In this document: positions 62,001 through 64,000 of the stretch, piece by piece
Layout of the letters: every line of letters starts with the position of its first letter
Position numbering within the stretch: position 1 is the first letter of the stretch
Origin: Phycisphaerae bacterium
GTDB taxonomy: Bacteria > Planctomycetota > Phycisphaerae > Phycisphaerales > SM1A02
Assembly (NCBI GenBank): GCA_002702575.1
Contig: PAAJ01000016.1
Coordinates: 143,452 to 207,451, forward strand
Reading direction: 5' to 3'
DNA: 64,000 nt
Program-made: the position numbers and the translations under genes
Notes under the pieces: model-generated
Told to the model about the DNA's origin: nothing
What the model saw: only the letters and a program-made list of their open reading frames with translations
Databases searched by the model: none

Positions 62001-62378
62001 ATCGTCTGGTCCGAACTCGACGAGCAGCCTGATTCGAACGTCAGCAACCAGTCTCCTTACATCTCCAGCCTCCGCCGCAACCTGCAGCGGACCCATATCG
62101 ATCGCCTGATCGACATGAGCATGCCATCCAATGGCATGGGTTCAGCCGCTGCCCCGGTCTCGAACCTGAGCCGAATGCAGCTGCGTGAAATCCTGGATGA
62201 CATCGAGGAAGTCAAGACTCGAAAGATGGATGCGTATTCCAAGGCTCACCTTGCTGAAGCACGCTCCAAGATTGAACGGGCGCTCGATGCCCAGTACCTC
62301 TACAACGTCGATGACATCAGTGGTGGTGGCTTCGACATGGGCTTCATGTTCATGCAGGAACAGAAGACTGACGAGTAG
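59010..62378 (+). CDS. Exported zinc-dependent metalloprotease (DUF5117/DUF5118-type) with inserted beta domain and acidic linker
   Basis: Signal MSKRHYLLAAGCLAALGVIGTEAAA; HEVGHTLGLRHNFKGS; insertion of GKWNGMVSFSGPEG... and DDGDETEEETVEDMDEDTDAEEATEEEEETT. Confidence 0.88.
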   Translation: MSKRHYLLAAGCLAALGVIGTEAAALQEPTSAMPAETVMAPGSGSSKSDFPSFDSVTKEYSKVTPTADGQAGMYTLFVNDKTGKVLAELPRNFERQKVFIAFTIKGGISEAGVQAGDMYAYWKRFGKRLALIQPNYEVRTTGDKQSKAGYRRVHTDRVILDVPIVTMGSKGGPVIDLTNLLVNQSTKFFGGRTAGANTRLAKIAKAKAFPKNVELAFEMPLRGGKFGTIYYSFAEIPENTGYKPREADERLGYFVTSHRDIGDASDESPWKRYINRWHLEKADPSLQLSPPKKPIEFYIEHTTPVRYRRWVRDGVLEWNKAFEKVGIDGAIVVYQQDEATGAHMEKDPEDARYNFILWTNSDMGFAIGPSRVHPRTGQILDADIVMDEGFITGWSKTWESLIPQMAMENFGPETYTWLESRPGADPRVTLAPPSQQEAVRQTLAREAVMRANGQLPGHHERMSSSDPTLMGDDLYDGLTGRISQVNGACQHACCKAFDVALFRLNYDLIMNMEQPTSMDDDSDSKKDPISGKWNGMVSFSGPEGMSQEMSFSMDLQLQSDGSVTGEAEIGPMGSMEISGTWDSKTSTLTVQPVDADEEPMVLKLEDGRLTGDMSEGQMSLTIWAERESFVEADSSGSSSDDGDETEEETVEDMDEDTDAEEATEEEEETTVKTGKASRKGDVQLIDGVPESFIGPQLKDVIMHEVGHTLGLRHNFKGSRIYDLDEMNAEEMKGKAIGGSVMDYLPVNINYGEDANQGDYTMVTIGPYDYWVIEYGYANDRNYKKVLERVAEPQLAYATDEDTWGPDPTARRFDNAKNPLDYADSQIALIKDLRVKIIEDMVEDGESWSEARKAYELLLGKHSSAVGIAANWIGGSYLNRHKKGDPDAVRPIENIPAEQQRRALAFVLENTMKDECYGLNSELLHRMTVDKWYDQGGMRFLYQDETYPVHSRISGIQSMALTQVLNPTTLQRIYDNEFRAMGEEDVLTLPETMDEVKVIVWSELDEQPDSNVSNQSPYISSLRRNLQRTHIDRLIDMSMPSNGMGSAAAPVSNLSRMQLREILDDIEEVKTRKMDAYSKAHLAEARSKIERALDAQYLYNVDDISGGGFDMGFMFMQEQKTDE
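60925..61020 (+). repeat. Acidic low-complexity coding segment
   Basis: Encodes SDDGDETEEETVEDMDEDTDAEEATEEEEETT. Confidence 0.8.
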
Positions 62379-62406
62379 CGGTAACAGACAAGTTCCTTCG
62401 TTGAAT

Positions 62407-62445
62407 GAGAACCGCTCCGGGCTTCCCGGGGCGGTTCTCGCTTTT
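62407..62445 (+). terminator. Rho-independent terminator
   Basis: GAGAACCGC-tCCGGGcttCCCGGg-GCGGTTCTC followed by GCTTTT. Confidence 0.88.
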
Positions 62446-62486
62446 GAAGGCAGGCTGAAACGGCCAGTTCCGTCTACACTTTCAGC

Positions 62487-63641
62487 ATGAGCAAGACAGC
62501 CATCGTCATGGCAGGGATCCCTGCCGTGAACAAGAGCCTGTACCAGGCCATGCAGTTCAATGTCGGTGATCCCGCAGCCCTCATCCGTTTCGTCAGTGAC
62601 GAAACCGAACGGCGTCTGTTGATCATCCGTGACATCGAAATGGTTCGTGCACGCGAACAGGCAGCCGCCGACTCCGTTGCCTGCCCCGCCGACTTCTCAC
62701 CGGAGCAAGGACTGTCCGGTGATCGTGAAACCGCGACAGCCCAGGCAGTCGCCGAGTGCCTGGTTCGAGAGGGCATCGATCAGGTCATTTCGGATCGGAC
62801 ACTGCCATTGAGTTTTCTCGATGAGATTCGATCACGGAACATCGCCATTCAGTACGACCCTGAACTGGGTGTGCTCGACCGAAGGCGAAAAACCGAAGAG
62901 GAGATCGTGCATCTTCGTCAGGCACAACAGGACACGGAATCCGCCATCAGGATGGCCTGCGAGACGATTGCCTCGGCAACAGCGGCCGGGGACGGCACCC
63001 TTGAATTCGATGGCGATGTGCTGACCTCCGAGCGTGTCCGCGAGATGATCGACATGCATCTGCTCAGGCTCGGCTACGAGACCACACCGAGCATCGTTGC
63101 CGGGGGTCGCTGCGGAGGTGACTGCCATGAACGTGGCACCGGTGTGCTTCGAACCGGAGAACCAGTGATCATCGACGTCTTCCCTCGCAACAAGACCACG
63201 CTCTATGTAGGTGACTGCACGCGATGCGTCGTCCATGGCGAGGTCCCGCCGGTCATTGCTTCAATGCATGCTGCGATCATCGATGCCAAGGCGGCAGCGG
63301 CAGCGGCAACCCGAAGCGGTGTCACGGGAGAAGATGTGCATCAAGCAACCCTGGGTCGGATCCATGCCCATGGATTCGCTTCCGGGCTTCCCGGCCCGAA
63401 GGATCCTGAAGATCGAATCGCGATGACGCATGGAACCGGTCATGGTGTCGGTCTCGATGTTCATGAACCACCGCTTCTGGATTTCGGAGGCCCGGTACTT
63501 CTGGAGGGCGATGCGCTCACCATCGAACCCGGTCTCTATGCGCCAGCCATCGGTGGATTGCGTATCGAGGACATGATCATCGTGACGTCAACCGGTTTCG
63601 ACAACCTCAATACGCTGCCCGAGGGATTGACGTGGTCCTGA
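62487..63641 (+). CDS. M24-family Xaa-Pro aminopeptidase-like peptidase
   Basis: VIIDVFPRNKTTLYVGDCTRCVVHG, MTHGTGHGVGLDVHEPP, LLEGDALTIEPGLY, GLRIEDMIIVT. Confidence 0.88.
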   Translation: MSKTAIVMAGIPAVNKSLYQAMQFNVGDPAALIRFVSDETERRLLIIRDIEMVRAREQAAADSVACPADFSPEQGLSGDRETATAQAVAECLVREGIDQVISDRTLPLSFLDEIRSRNIAIQYDPELGVLDRRRKTEEEIVHLRQAQQDTESAIRMACETIASATAAGDGTLEFDGDVLTSERVREMIDMHLLRLGYETTPSIVAGGRCGGDCHERGTGVLRTGEPVIIDVFPRNKTTLYVGDCTRCVVHGEVPPVIASMHAAIIDAKAAAAAATRSGVTGEDVHQATLGRIHAHGFASGLPGPKDPEDRIAMTHGTGHGVGLDVHEPPLLDFGGPVLLEGDALTIEPGLYAPAIGGLRIEDMIIVTSTGFDNLNTLPEGLTWS

Positions 63642-63642
63642 T

Positions 63643-64000
63643 TCAGTCGGAAGGCATGCGAAACGGTGGCATTGGACAGTCGATGGATTCCGCGATGGCG
63701 CGCAGCGTCTCGGCCTCCTCGATCGTAGTCGCACCGTCATGAAGAATCGTCGCTTCACACGCCTGCAGGAACGCGGCACGTTCCGTGAATCGAACACGCC
63801 GAATATCACGCAAGGCACTTCTCAACAGGCTGATCTTGAGCGTCGATGGATCGGGAAACTGAGCATCCCAGCCAAGTGACATCATGCCCTGCTCGAAGGA
63901 CGCGCGTGCTTCGGACTTCTCCTGAGCCCCCATGCAGGCCAGTGTCGCCAGAACACTCTGGACGGATTGCGTGCAGGACTGCAGTCGAGCACGAGCCTTG
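63643..64000 (-). CDS. C-terminal part of a protein truncated by the window end (possibly M48-peptidase-like)
   Basis: Frame is open through 64000; ALRDIRRVRFTERAAFLQACEATILHDGATTIEEAETLRAIAESIDCPMPPF resembles the C-terminus of some M48-associated proteins. Confidence 0.4.
   Translation of the reverse strand, partial: KARARLQSCTQSVQSVLATLACMGAQEKSEARASFEQGMMSLGWDAQFPDPSTLKISLLRSALRDIRRVRFTERAAFLQACEATILHDGATTIEEAETLRAIAESIDCPMPPFRMPSD

Overview
The window looks like a contiguous stretch of bacterial chromosome, gene-dense and moderately GC-rich by eye. It probably comes from a Planctomycetota/Phycisphaerae-like organism. That lineage call is inference from two GroEL paralogues flanking GroES, dockerin-like GDxDxDG motifs, a PEP-CTERM-like sorting tail, Tat-exported Gfo/Idh oxidoreductases and a recurring 'CxxCxYxLxGL...CPECG' zinc ribbon; it was not tested by search. 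Most of the window is housekeeping: dnaJ/groEL/groES/groEL, moxR, hpt, folC, leuS, yicC, secG, tpiA, alaS, ybdK-like, tmk, ubiB-like, atoE-like, NDH-2, thiC, rlmE, purQ, purL, rnhA, rpsL, rpsG and a moeB/thiF-like gene. The accessory part is about 47.3-62.4 kb. It holds a tripartite tricarboxylate transporter whose substrate-binding protein (TctC) is fused to the small membrane subunit (TctB), a secreted propeller, a PEP-CTERM-like protein, a protein with two tandem copies of an uncharacterised module plus a Cys-rich module and dockerin-like repeats, an orphan pseudopilin, a nitroreductase whose start codon lies in a perfect 12-bp hairpin, and a large secreted metalloprotease with a domain and acidic linker inserted just before HEXXHxxGxxH. 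I found no tRNA, rRNA, CRISPR array, prophage or transposase. All calls come from reading sequence and supplied translations; no search or folding program was run.
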